A DNA stretch of 22,267 nucleotides, taken from contig DATDCV010000385.1 in the NCBI GenBank assembly GCA_036524155.1, positions 1-22,267 of the forward strand. The letters run 5' to 3'. The DNA comes from DATDCV01 sp036524155. Its GTDB lineage: Bacteria; Verrucomicrobiota; Verrucomicrobiia; Limisphaerales; UBA8199. The position numbers and the translations under genes were made by a program. Of this stretch, positions 1 through 8,700 are shown in pieces (positions within the stretch are counted from its first letter, which is position 1; every line of letters starts with the position of its first letter). The notes beneath the pieces are model-generated. The model had not been told where the DNA came from, made no database searches, and saw nothing but the letters and a program-made list of their open reading frames with translations.

Positions 1-813
1 ACCCTCCCCCATCGTTCTGCACATAAATCGTGCCGTTCGTCCACGTCACCGTCCCCGCGTTCGTCAACACGTTCGCCAAATACTTCGTCCCCGTACCCCC
101 CACCAACAACGACGCGCCGCTGGCCACAGTCACCGGCTCACCAGCCGAACCCCCACTCCAGTTCACAAAAGCCCCAGGCACCACATTCAATCCCACCAAC
201 AAGCCCCCCCCGCTCCAGTTCAGCACCGACCCGTTGGTCAGGCTGACCCCCCCCGTCACATTGCCCCCGCTCCAATTCACCACACCATTGCTGCCCACCG
301 TCAAACTGCCCGAAATCCCGTTCCCCAGGCTCAACGTCCCGCTAACCGTGTAATTGCCACTCAAGGTCCCGCCAAACGCCAAATTGCTAATGCTGCCTCC
401 CTGAAAGTTGGGCCCCAGACTCAACGTGCCACCGTTCAACTGCAAATTCGGAATCACGTCGTCGTGCAACGTCAAGCTCCCGCCAGTCCACTGGATCGAT
501 CCCGGCCCCGTCACCACCGGTACCACGCTGTAACTGAAGGCTCCCCCGGAAAACAATATCGCCGCACCCGCATTCGCCGCAAAACCACCCTCGATTACGC
601 CCCCGTCCTGGAAGTTCAACGTCCCCTGCTGTACCGCCACAACCCCGCCGTTGTAGATCGGCAAAGAAACGTAGGTGGTGGCACCCGCCGCCGTCTTCTG
701 CATCGTACCCAGGTTGTGAAAATAGGCGTTGGTCCCGCCCCAATAGCTCGACAAACTCTGGTCACACCGAATATCCCACAACCCACCCGCCAGATTCTCG
801 ATCGCCCCCTTAT
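1..813 (-). repeat. Long coding repeat, unit 3 (813 bp, 4 inner modules)
   Basis: Third unit, exactly 54 bp longer than unit 2. It encodes four modules (starting SLGNGISG, NWSGGNVTG, NWSGGGLLV, NWSGGSAGE). The array probably continues past the left edge, because the next unit's anchor already begins at position 1. Confidence 0.88.
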
Positions 814-2656
814 ACCCTCCCCCATCGTTCTGCACATAAATCGTGCCGTTCGTCCACGTCACCGTCCCCGCGTTCGTCAACACGTTCGCCAAATACTTCG
901 TCCCCGTACCCCCCACCAACAACGACGCGCCGCTGGCCACAGTCACCGGCCCACCGGCTGAACCCCCGCTCCAGTTCACGATGCCGCCGCCGTTGACCTG
1001 CAGGGCACCCGCGATCGCGCCCCCACCCCAGTTCACCACTGCCCCATTAGCCACGGTCAAACTGCCATTGACCCCTCCCCCACAATTCAACGTCCCCGTC
1101 ACCGTGTAACTGCCCGACAGCGTGCTGCCAGTCAGAATCAGGTTCGTAATCGTACCCCCCTGAAATCCCCCATTCAGGCTCAGGGTCCCACCGTTGAACT
1201 GCAGGTTGCGGATCACGTCGTCCAGCAGGGTCAGTGTCCCTCCCGTAAGCTGAACCGCCCCCGACCCACTGATCACCGGCACCACGCTGTAACTGAACGC
1301 TCCCCCGGAAAACGATATCGCCGCATCCGCGCTCGCCGTATAACTTCCCTCGACGATTGCGCCGTTCTGAAAGTTCAATGTTCCCTGCTGCACGACCACG
1401 GACCCACTGTTGTAGATCGGCACAGAGACATAAGTTGTGCCCCCTGCAGCCGACTTCTGCACCGTGCCCAGATTGTGGAAATAAGCGTTCGTCCCGCCCC
1501 AATAGCTCGACAAACTCTGATCACACCGAATATCCCATAACCCCCCAGCCAGATTCTCGATCGCCCCCTTATACCCTCCCCCATCGTTCTGCACAGAGAC
1601 CGAGCCATTGGTCCAGGTAATGGTGCCGGCGTTCGTCAATACGTTCCGCAAGTACTTCGTCCCGCTGCCTCCCAGCACCAGACCCCCGCCACTCGCCACC
1701 GTCACTGGCCCTCCCGCCGTGCCCCCGCCCCAATTCACGGTTCCGCCGCTGTTCACCGACAGAGCCCCGCCAATCGTCCCCGCGCTCCAATTCAACGTCC
1801 CAGTCACCGTGTAACTGCCGGACAACGTGCTGCCCGACAGAGTTAGATTGGTTATCGAACCACCCTGAAAGCCCGGACTCAGACTCAAAGTGCCGCCGTT
1901 CAACTGCAGGTTTGGGATCACGTCGGTAAGCAATGTCAGCGTCCCTCCCGTAAACTGAATAGCACCCGGCCCGGTCATCGTCGGCGCTGTGCTATACCTG
2001 AACGCTCCCCCCGAAAACACAATCCCCGCCCCTGCGCTTGCCGTGAACACGCCCTCGATGGTGCTCCCGTTCTGAAAATTCAACGCCCCCTGCTGTGCCG
2101 CCACCGACCCGCCGTTGTAGATCGGCACAGAGACATAGGTGGTGCCATCCGCCGCTGTCTTCTGCAGCGTGCCCAGGTTGTGAAAATAGGCGTTCGTCCC
2201 GCCCCAGTAGCTGCTCAGACTCTGGTCACACCGAATATCCCACAACCCACCCGCCACGTTCTCGATCGCCCCCTTATACCCTCCCCCATCGTTCTGCACG
2301 GAAACCGCGCCATTGGTCCAGGTAACAGTTCCGGCGTTCGTCAATACGTTCTGCAAGTACTTCGTCCCCGTGCCGCCCAGAAGGAGCGCCCCACTCGGCG
2401 CTATGGTCATCGGGTTCCCAGCCAAGGTTCCGCCCGACCAGTTAAACTGGTTGCTGAGGGTGACCGGCGCGGTCAAGCTGATTGTGCCGCTGCTGAAGTT
2501 GACTATATCAGTGGAAGCGGGGACTCCAGCAGGCGTCCAGTTGTTGGCATTAAACCAATCGCTGCCGGCGGAACCGTTCCAGGTCTTGGTGGCTTGAGCA
2601 AATACAGGGCCGGCGATAGAGAACAAAACTAACCCCAGGAATGAGACTTTTTTCAT
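1..2656 (-). CDS. Large secreted repetitive beta-solenoid-like protein, N-terminal part (C-terminus outside window)
   Basis: I see an open reading frame of 885 codons from ATG at 2656 with no stop before the left edge, so the C-terminus is missing. Residues 1-20 (MKKVSFLGLVLFSIAGPVFA) are a typical signal peptide with a VFA/Q cleavage site. The mature start (KTWNGSAGSDWFNANNW, followed by a VPAST-type turn) resembles the opening of the autotransporter-associated beta-strand repeat proteins common in Verrucomicrobiota and Planctomycetes. The rest is Gly/Asn/Thr-rich: three long repeats (235, 253 and 271 residues), each containing a GGGYKGAIEN segment, a WDIRCDQSL segment, a QLNGGTLSL segment and a run of 18-19-residue modules centred on NWSGG or NWGGG. 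This periodicity suggests a right-handed beta-helix exposed outside the cell; function is unknown. No Shine-Dalgarno is evident before the ATG. Whether a PEP-CTERM, autotransporter or other sorting domain ends the protein cannot be seen. Confidence 0.85.
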   Translation of the reverse strand, partial: MKKVSFLGLVLFSIAGPVFAQATKTWNGSAGSDWFNANNWTPAGVPASTDIVNFSSGTISLTAPVTLSNQFNWSGGTLAGNPMTIAPSGALLLGGTGTKYLQNVLTNAGTVTWTNGAVSVQNDGGGYKGAIENVAGGLWDIRCDQSLSSYWGGTNAYFHNLGTLQKTAADGTTYVSVPIYNGGSVAAQQGALNFQNGSTIEGVFTASAGAGIVFSGGAFRYSTAPTMTGPGAIQFTGGTLTLLTDVIPNLQLNGGTLSLSPGFQGGSITNLTLSGSTLSGSYTVTGTLNWSAGTIGGALSVNSGGTVNWGGGTAGGPVTVASGGGLVLGGSGTKYLRNVLTNAGTITWTNGSVSVQNDGGGYKGAIENLAGGLWDIRCDQSLSSYWGGTNAYFHNLGTVQKSAAGGTTYVSVPIYNSGSVVVQQGTLNFQNGAIVEGSYTASADAAISFSGGAFSYSVVPVISGSGAVQLTGGTLTLLDDVIRNLQFNGGTLSLNGGFQGGTITNLILTGSTLSGSYTVTGTLNCGGGVNGSLTVANGAVVNWGGGAIAGALQVNGGGIVNWSGGSAGGPVTVASGASLLVGGTGTKYLANVLTNAGTVTWTNGTIYVQNDGGGYKGAIENLAGGLWDIRCDQSLSSYWGGTNAYFHNLGTMQKTAAGATTYVSLPIYNGGVVAVQQGTLNFQDGGVIEGGFAANAGAAILFSGGAFSYSVVPVVTGPGSIQWTGGSLTLHDDVIPNLQLNGGTLSLGPNFQGGSISNLAFGGTLSGNYTVSGTLSLGNGISGSLTVGSNGVVNWSGGNVTGGVSLTNGSVLNWSGGGLLVGLNVVPGAFVNWSGGSAGEPVTVASGASLLVGGTGTKYLANVLTNAGTVTWTNGTIYVQNDGGG
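204..254 (-). repeat. Two C8 (coding-strand G8) homopolymer tracts in the repeat gene
   Basis: C8 runs lie at 204-211 and 247-254, 35 bp apart. Both are inside the reading frame of the secreted repeat protein and are read as glycine-rich codons on the minus strand. A slip of one base in either would shift the frame. Confidence 0.85.
814..1572 (-). repeat. Long coding repeat, unit 2 (759 bp, 3 inner modules)
   Basis: Second unit of the tandem repeat, exactly 54 bp longer than unit 1. It encodes three modules (starting NCGGGVNG, NWGGGAIAG, NWSGGSAGG). The first has lost one residue and its Trp is replaced by Cys. Positions 814-950 are identical over 137 bp to 1-137 of the next unit, which points to recent duplication or gene conversion. 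Confidence 0.9.
1573..2277 (-). repeat. Long coding repeat, unit 1 (705 bp, 2 inner modules)
   Basis: First complete unit, in coding order, of the tandem repeat in the secreted protein gene. Units are delimited by the recurring ACCCTCCCCCATCG anchor (plus-strand sense) at 1, 814, 1573 and 2278. A second anchor (the SSYWGG codons near 741, 1500 and 2205) gives the same spacings. This unit encodes two NW-type modules (NWSAGTIGG and NWGGGTAGG). A partial copy of the unit's beginning lies upstream, from 2278 to about 2430. Confidence 0.9.
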
Positions 2657-3010
2657 AACAGTGCTTAAGCTTTCTGCATCTGGAGGCCCGGTGCCAAACG
2701 CCGCTTGTCTTTCGAGGGCTCAAACCACCCTCTCGATAAGCTTCTCGTGAAGGATTTCCGGATTACGGCCCAAGTGGTACAGAGGCGGGGACCGATTGTC
2801 AACAATAAATTTGTTCGTTCGTATTAGTGCTGTGAATCCTAGGAGCCCATGGCGAATGGGCCGCTGCCACCAGACTCCAAGGGCGCCCGTGATGAAACAG
2901 TGGCGGTTGGGTGCGCGCACGCGAGGGTCGGCCAGCGGGGCGCGAGCCAGGCAAAAGAAAGACCGAGCCGCGCGCGCCCGGGGCGGCGTTTTCAGCCGAT
3001 CGGGGCGGGA
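2657..3010. other. Gene-free region between repeat-protein gene and M23 gene
   Basis: 354 bp without a supportable gene. It should hold the promoter and 5' leader of the repeat-protein gene (left, minus) and the 3' end of the M23 transcript. The part around 2930-3010 is very GC-rich with GCGCGC and CCCGGGG runs. I saw no clear hairpin plus T-tract terminator for the M23 gene. Confidence 0.6.
2774..2802 (-). promoter_or_regulatory. Candidate sigma70-type promoter of the secreted repeat-protein gene
   Basis: On the minus strand a perfect -35 box TTGACA (2797-2802) is followed after 17 bp by TACCAC (2774-2779), a weak -10 matching three of six consensus positions. It would give a leader of roughly 110 nt before the ATG at 2656. 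The -35 and spacing are good and the -10 is poor, so this is only a candidate. Confidence 0.3.
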
Positions 3011-4048
3011 TCAGTCAATTGCGCCCGCAGGTGAGATCACACCAGCCACTGAGACTTTTGAACTCCCAGGCTCGCTCTGGGGCGCGCGGTAGGATCGGCC
3101 GCTCACCAGCGTCGTCGCGGGGCTGGCAGCAGTCTTGAATCTTACGGGAAGGCTGATCCTTTGCTGGCCATCGATCGGCCTGTAAACGCAGAAATGCAGA
3201 TGTGGGCCGCTGGAGAAGCCGGTGTTTCCTGAGCGGGCGATGTCGCTGCCAGTGCCGATCTTCTGCCCGGGCTTCACCAAAGCCCCGCCTTTCTTCAGGT
3301 GGCAGTAATAACCCAGCGTTCCGTCGTCGTGTCGTACTACTACATAGTTGTGGTAGCCGTCGTGCTCAATCTTGTCACCCCCCCTGTCCGAATCGTCCTT
3401 CACCCGTATCACCTGGCCGCCCCGTGCTGCCAACACCAACGTGCCCTCGGGCATTTGCCAGTCGACCGCATACTGGTTCGGTCCGGTATGGCTGAACTTT
3501 CCGTCGAATCCCTGGGTCACTCTGTAATTGGCCCCTGGCGAATACGGCAGATTATACACGTAGTCATCATCGTGCCGGGCGCAATGACTGCCGAGTTTGC
3601 AGTAGTTGGTGTAGCTGTACTCCCACTTCGTACCCGGACACACCGGCTCCAGCGTGAACGCCTCCGAGCGTTGCTGCGGAGGAAACGTGGCGGTGTAAGG
3701 GAATGCGACACTGCTCTTCAGGTTCTGCACGCTCACCGCAAAGGTCACCGTAACTTCGGCCAACTCGCGGTTGTCCACATAGAAATGGGTCGCACTACCA
3801 TCACGTTCGGTGGTCACGTCGACCGTTCTGGAGTGGCCTGCCGCCTTGCCAGCGCCGTTGACCGCAATTGTGTCCTGCGTAGCCGAGAAGATGGTTTCAG
3901 GCGCGAAGGTCACCACGGCGATGACCGCCAGCACGACTGTTTCGAGCCGCAGCAGAAAAGACCGCGCCGAACGGAGACCCGGCCAGCAGGTGCTTGAGGC
4001 GGCCTGAGCTACCTTTCGATGCGTGCGGTCGAGTCGTTGTTTGAACAT
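3011..4048 (-). CDS. Membrane-anchored M23-family (LytM-like) peptidase domain protein
   Basis: The product is 345 residues from ATG at 4048. An in-frame GTG at 4096 would add 16 residues and has a GGAG 4 nt upstream, so the start is uncertain. Numbering from the GTG: a hydrophobic segment at about 48-72 (signal anchor or signal peptide), an unassigned extracytoplasmic region at about 75-190, and an M23 domain at about 195-325. Visible M23 features are YAVDW with Asp212 and the PEGT turn, YCHLKKGG with His266, and SGNTGFSSGPHLHF with His299 and His301. M23 enzymes cut peptide bridges in peptidoglycan, so an envelope role is likely. The usual first zinc ligand, His four residues before the Asp (HxxxD), is Gln208 here, with a nearby His203; this is either a subgroup variant or reduced catalysis. 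It lies downstream of the aminotransferase gene on the same strand, 144 bp away from the ATG. Confidence 0.82.
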   Translation of the reverse strand: MFKQRLDRTHRKVAQAASSTCWPGLRSARSFLLRLETVVLAVIAVVTFAPETIFSATQDTIAVNGAGKAAGHSRTVDVTTERDGSATHFYVDNRELAEVTVTFAVSVQNLKSSVAFPYTATFPPQQRSEAFTLEPVCPGTKWEYSYTNYCKLGSHCARHDDDYVYNLPYSPGANYRVTQGFDGKFSHTGPNQYAVDWQMPEGTLVLAARGGQVIRVKDDSDRGGDKIEHDGYHNYVVVRHDDGTLGYYCHLKKGGALVKPGQKIGTGSDIARSGNTGFSSGPHLHFCVYRPIDGQQRISLPVRFKTAASPATTLVSGRSYRAPQSEPGSSKVSVAGVISPAGAID

Positions 4049-4100
4049 CCCCACAACGAACCGGGCACGTCCGAATCCAGCGCCCGTTTCGGGCACCAGA

Positions 4101-4120
4101 CTCCGCGGAAAGCCGCGGGG
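4101..4120 (-). promoter_or_regulatory. GC-rich stem-loop between aminotransferase and M23 genes
   Basis: CCGCGG, AAAG, CCGCGG (4103-4118) forms a perfect 6-bp stem with a 4-nt loop, extendable by one wobble and one G-C pair to 4101-4120. It lies after the aminotransferase stop and just upstream of the possible GTG start of the M23 gene. No U-tract follows, so a simple intrinsic terminator is unlikely. It could pair with the GGAG before that GTG or weaken read-through. Confidence 0.35.
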
Positions 4121-4192
4121 AGGCTATCCGTTCGCGTCCGATTGTTGTGTCCGCTTTTGTCCGACATGGCTTCGAGCCCCGCCCCGTGCAGG

Positions 4193-5368
4193 CTACCGCG
4201 CCAGACCCCGGCAGAAGCTCTCGATACGGTCGAGCCCCTTCTGGAGGTTCGCCATGCTTGTAGCGTAGCTGATCCGAATGTAATCGTCGGCGCCAAACGC
4301 GATGCCCGGCACCGCTGCGACTTTTTCCCGTTCCAACAACTTCGCGCAGAATTCTGTCGATTTGAGACCGGTCTTCGCAATGTTGGGGAAAAGGTAGAAA
4401 GCGCCTTTGGCGTTGACACAGGACACGCCCGGGATGCTGTTAAGCTTCTGCCAGGCGAAAGCACGCCGTTTGTTGAACTCGGCCAGCCAGGACGCCAGAT
4501 GGTCTTGCGGACCGGTCAGGGCAGCGACGGCGCCCTTCTGGGCGAAAGAGGTCGGGTTGCTGGTGCTGTGGCTTTGGATGGCGTCGATCGCTTTGGCAAT
4601 GGGGTCAGGAGCCGCACACCACCCCAACCGCCAGCCCGTCATGCTCCAGGCCTTGGCGAATCCGTGCACGATGATTGTGTGCTCCAGGTGGGCGGGCGAG
4701 AAACTGGCCATGCTCTTGTGTTGCGCGCCATCGTAAAGAAGGTGCTCGTAAATCTCGTCGCTCATCATCATCACGCCTTTTTCGACGCAGACGTCACCGA
4801 TCGCTTTCGCCTCCTCGGGAGTGTACACCGAACCGGTTGGATTGCTGGGCGAGTTGAAAACCAGCAGGCGTGTTCGCGGCGTGATAGCGCCGCGCAGCGC
4901 CTCCGGAGTTAGCTTGAACTCGGTCTTGTCGGTCGTCTCGATGATGACGGGTTTGGCCCCCGCCATTTTCACCATCTCCGGGTAACTGAGCCAATAAGGG
5001 GCGGGGATGATGACTTCGTCGGCTTCTTCGCACGTCGAAATGATCACGTTGAAACAGGAATGTTTGCCACCGCAAGAGACGATGATCTGGGAAGGCTTGA
5101 AGATGAGCCCGTTTTCGCGCTTGTGTTTGTCGGCGATGGCCTGGCGCAATTCGGGAATCCCCGCCGCCGGGGTGTACTTCGTGAAACCGGCGGCCAGAGC
5201 TTTGGCCGCTGCATCCTTGATGTGCTGTGGGGTGTCGAAATCCGGTTCGCCCGCGCCGAAGCCGACCACATCCAGACCCTCGGCCTTCATTTGCTTGGCC
5301 TTGGAATCGATGGCGAGGGTCAGTGAGGGAGAGAGAGCCGCCGCCCGACGGGAAATCTTGTAGTTCAT
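4193..5368 (-). CDS. aspC: PLP-dependent aspartate aminotransferase (class I/II, subgroup I-gamma type)
   Basis: 391 residues, the normal length for the family. It transfers the amino group between aspartate and 2-oxoglutarate in the cytoplasm; some relatives also use prephenate. Visible residues: the TKYTPAAGIPELRQAIA segment at 63-79; GGKHS with Lys102 (a residue linked to acidic-substrate binding in Thermus-type enzymes); the APYWLSYPEM segment; SNPTG with Asn176; SDEIYE with Asp204 (pyridine nitrogen) and Tyr207; the PLP Schiff-base lysine Lys239 in GFAKAWSMTGWRLGW; and Arg365 in YIRISYA (substrate carboxylate). I chose the ATG at 5368 because MNYKISRRAAALSPSLTLAI matches the expected N-terminus. 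The frame is open further upstream to 5626 but that extension does not resemble the family. No strong ribosome binding site is visible. The symbol is generic; exact substrate preference cannot be read from sequence alone. Confidence 0.93.
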   Translation of the reverse strand: MNYKISRRAAALSPSLTLAIDSKAKQMKAEGLDVVGFGAGEPDFDTPQHIKDAAAKALAAGFTKYTPAAGIPELRQAIADKHKRENGLIFKPSQIIVSCGGKHSCFNVIISTCEEADEVIIPAPYWLSYPEMVKMAGAKPVIIETTDKTEFKLTPEALRGAITPRTRLLVFNSPSNPTGSVYTPEEAKAIGDVCVEKGVMMMSDEIYEHLLYDGAQHKSMASFSPAHLEHTIIVHGFAKAWSMTGWRLGWCAAPDPIAKAIDAIQSHSTSNPTSFAQKGAVAALTGPQDHLASWLAEFNKRRAFAWQKLNSIPGVSCVNAKGAFYLFPNIAKTGLKSTEFCAKLLEREKVAAVPGIAFGADDYIRISYATSMANLQKGLDRIESFCRGLAR

Positions 5369-5794
5369 ATCGAGGCAGACAAATAGCATCCGCCGGGGGG
5401 AGCGCAAGCGGGAATTGTTCCCCGGCGTGGTGTGCGGAATTCCCGGCGCCTCCAGCCGCCCTGAGGTCACGAAGGTGGCCGAACCAGTACCGGTGCGCTC
5501 CGCCTGCGACCTCACTCCCGCAGGTAACTTCCACGCCAGCGCCGGACTGCCCGCAGTGCTTTTCCTAGCCGATGATTGGCCCTTGACCATAAGGGAAAAG
5601 AAACAGGATCTTCTTTTTGGCTTCACAGCCCGCGCAAAAGGGAGTAGAAAGGCGCAGTTACTCTGGTCCCCGCCGGCAGAATCCCAAGTGTGCCGGCCAG
5701 TGAGGCCGCTGTGATGGTGTTCAGCTAAAAGGCCCTGTGAAGAAGATTGGTAGCTTCAGCGGATCGCCGCTCGCCCGCAAGGCGCACAAACCCC
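5369..5794. other. Divergent intergenic region between aminotransferase and histidine kinase genes
   Basis: 426 bp lacking a credible gene. It must contain the start signals of two divergent genes. I found no promoter pair with good -35, -10 and spacing on either strand. The one structured element is the GCCGGCA inverted repeat at 5672-5697, annotated separately. Confidence 0.6.
5672..5697. promoter_or_regulatory. Inverted repeat upstream of histidine kinase gene
   Basis: GCCGGCA (5672-5678) and TGCCGGC (5691-5697) form a perfect 7-bp inverted repeat separated by 12 bp, centred about 110 bp before the kinase ATG. It could be an operator or an RNA hairpin. No known regulator site is recognised, and GC-rich palindromes of this size occur by chance in such DNA. 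Confidence 0.25.
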
Positions 5795-8700
5795 ATGACT
5801 AGCGAGCGCGGACCACTACCCGAGTCGCTTGCGGATATTCAGGCCGCGACGGCCGCCCACGACGCGCGATCCCGCGCGCCTCGCTTCGCGTGGTTGCCTA
5901 TCCCGATTTTGCTCCTCGCCGTCGGCGTCTCCTATTTCACGGAAGCGGCCACGTCTTACCCTTTTGTTCGCGGGTGGGTGACGCTGAACTTAATCCTGCT
6001 CACGCTCGTCTCGCTATTCATGGCACATCTTATCGCCCGGGGTTTCCTGCTGCGGGGCAGCCCGGCGTTACTCCCGCTCGGCTGCGGAGTGGTGGTCTGG
6101 GGCGCTTCCGCCGCGGCCACAGCGTTCGCGGCGAAGGATATGAACGCCTTGAGCACGGTTCAGAACTCAGGAGCGTTTCTCTCGGCGGTTTGCCATCTGG
6201 CTGGGTCTCTGATGTTCCTGAGGCCCGTGCGGCCATTCCGCGTGCCGGGGCTGTGGCTGCCGGTGTGGTATGGAGCTGGGCTGGTCGTCGTCGCCATCAT
6301 TACAGGGGCAGCCCTGGGGAAGTTCACCCCGGCTTTCTTCGTCGAGGGACAAGGCGGCACGCCGCTGGGGCAGGTGGCGCTGGGCACCTCAACCGTTATG
6401 TTCGGTGTGTCCTCATTCCTGCTCATCCTCAAAGGCCGCCTTCCCTACTCGCCGTTCTACTACTGGTATGGCCTCGCCCTGGGACTGATGGCCACTGGCC
6501 TCCTCGGGATCATGATGCAGCCGACCGCGGACACGCTGTCGGACTGGATCGGGCGCGCCTGCGTGTACCTGGGGGGCATTTACCTGTTGGTGGCAGCCCT
6601 GGCCACGGTGCGCGAGACGGGGTTTAACGGAGCTTCCCTCGAGGTTGCGCTGCGGGAGAGCGAGGAGCGCTTCAAAGCGCTGGCAGCCGCGACATTCGAA
6701 GGCATCGCGGTGACCGAAGGCGGACGGTTTACCGACGCCAACGAGCAATTGCTTGAGATGCTCGGGTACCGTAGAGAGGAACTCCTGGGTTTGGATGTCG
6801 GAGCCGTGCTCTTGCCGTCGGACAAAATGCGCATCCTGGAAAACATAAATCGCGGGGTGGAGTCCCGCACACAGCTTGAGATGATCCGCAAAGACGGCTC
6901 CCTTATTGTAGTCGAAGCCCACGGGCGAACGTTGGAGCACCAGGGGCGCCGTCTGCGTTTTACCGCCATCCGGGACATCACTGAACGTGAGCGGATCGAA
7001 GCGAAACTTCGTACCAGCGAACGCCTTTACCGGGCTATCGGCGAGTCGATTGACTATGGTGTCTGGATTTGCGCGCCGGACGGCCACAACGTTTACGCCA
7101 GCGAGTCTTTCCTGGCCCTGGTGGGGCTCACGCAACAGCAGTGCTCCGATTTCGGCTGGGGCAACGTTTTGCACCCCGACGATGCCGACCGCACCATCGC
7201 GGCCTGGAAAGAATGTGTCCGCGCCGGCGGCAAATGGGATATTGAGCATCGCTTCCGCGGAGTGGACGGCCAGTGGCATCATATCCTGGCGCGGGGCATA
7301 CCGGTGCGCGATGAGCGTGGCGAGATTACCTGCTTGGCTGGCATTAACCTGGATATCAGCTCCCTCAAACAGACCCAGGCGAGGCTCGAGGAAGCGAAGC
7401 AGACTCTCGACGCGCTCATGGAATATGTGCCCGAAGGGATCACCATCGCCGACGCCTCGAGCGGCAACATCCGCATGGTCAGCCGCTACGGCACGGAAAC
7501 TCTCGGCACTCCCTATGAAGGCATGTCTCCCGGCGCGGTCATCTCGAAAAGGACAGTCTTCCACGTAGACGGCGTCACCCCGATGGCCGAGGGAGACCTC
7601 CCCTTGACCCGGGCGATGCGCAACGGTGAAACAGTCAGAGATGCGGAACTGATCCAGGCCAACGCCTCAGGCGAACGGCTCTGGCTCACCTGCAACGCCG
7701 CGCCCATCCGCAACGCCAAAGGCGACATCACCGGCGCCATCGTCGCCTGGCGGGACGTCACGGCGCGCCGGAAAATCGAAGCATTGTTGCGCCATAGCGA
7801 GGAACGCTATCGATCGCTTTTCGACGGGATGACTGAAGGCTTCGCCATCCACGAAATCCTCTGCGACGACAAAGGAATTCCGTGCGACTACCGGTTCCTG
7901 GATATCAACGCCGCCTTCGAGCGGTTGACCGGACTCAAACGAAGCGACGTCATCGGCAAGACAGTCAAAGAAGTACTGCCGAACAACGAGCCTGAATGGA
8001 TCTCGATCTATGGCAAGGTCGCGTTAACCGGCGAGCCCGTTCGCTTTGATAAATTCTCCTCCGCTCTCAACCGCCATTACGAGGTGTATGCCTACCGGCC
8101 TGCCCCGGCCCAATTCGCCGTTATCTTCCTGGACATCACTTCGCGCAAACTGGCGGAACAACAACTACAGGCGGCACAAGCCGAACTTGTGGCGCATGCT
8201 GACGACCTCGAAAGGACCGTCGCTCGACGCACCGCTAAGCTCCAGGAAGCGGTCGCGGAGCTGGAGCATCTGTCCTATGCCATCGCGCACGACCTGCGAG
8301 CACCACTGCGCGCAATGCAAGGCTTCAGCGAGATGCTCGAGGACGAGTGCGCCGACTGCCACCACCGCAACACGAAAGAGTACCTGCGGCGCATCAGGCT
8401 TGCCGCCGCCCGGATGGACCAACTGATCACCGACTCGCTCGACTACACCAAGGCGACGCGCCAGGAACTGCCACTTGAACCCGTGGACCTTGTGGAGCTG
8501 TTGAATGGGATTGTGGAAACCTACCCTAACCTGCAACCCGCACGGGCCAACATCCAAATCGCCACCGACCTGCCCGTGGTGCTCGGCAACGAGGCCGCTT
8601 TGACCCAGTGTTTCGCCAACCTGCTGGACAATGCCGTGAAATTCTCCAAACCTGCCACACACCCTCAAATCCGCATCTGGGCTGAAGAAATCGGCCGAGC

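Noticed and set aside
30..353. Plus-strand frames recurring at 30, 843 and 1608 with similar peptides
   Set aside because: They repeat only because the minus-strand gene is repetitive. They lack start signals and look like Pro/Thr-rich reverse readings of Gly/Asn-rich coding DNA.
1..2430. CRISPR array or transposon repeats
   Set aside because: Spacings of 705-813 bp, one continuous reading frame and graded inner modules show protein-coding repeats.
3299..3997. Plus-strand frame of 232 codons
   Set aside because: Antisense to the M23-domain gene, whose motifs are unambiguous.
5583..5611. TTGACC as -35 of a kinase promoter
   Set aside because: No acceptable -10 is found 16-19 bp downstream (GGATCT at 17 bp).
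5369..5626. N-terminal extension of the aminotransferase
   Set aside because: The family begins near the MNYKIS sequence at 5368. The upstream codons have no similarity and would add 86 residues.
5747..5795. TTG start extending the kinase by 16 residues
   Set aside because: The extension is Arg/Pro-rich and unlike a membrane-sensor start. ATG 5795 has a better context.
6413..7564. Minus-strand open frame of 383 codons inside the histidine kinase gene
   Set aside because: The plus frame encodes clear PAS domains. The antisense product has no recognised features.
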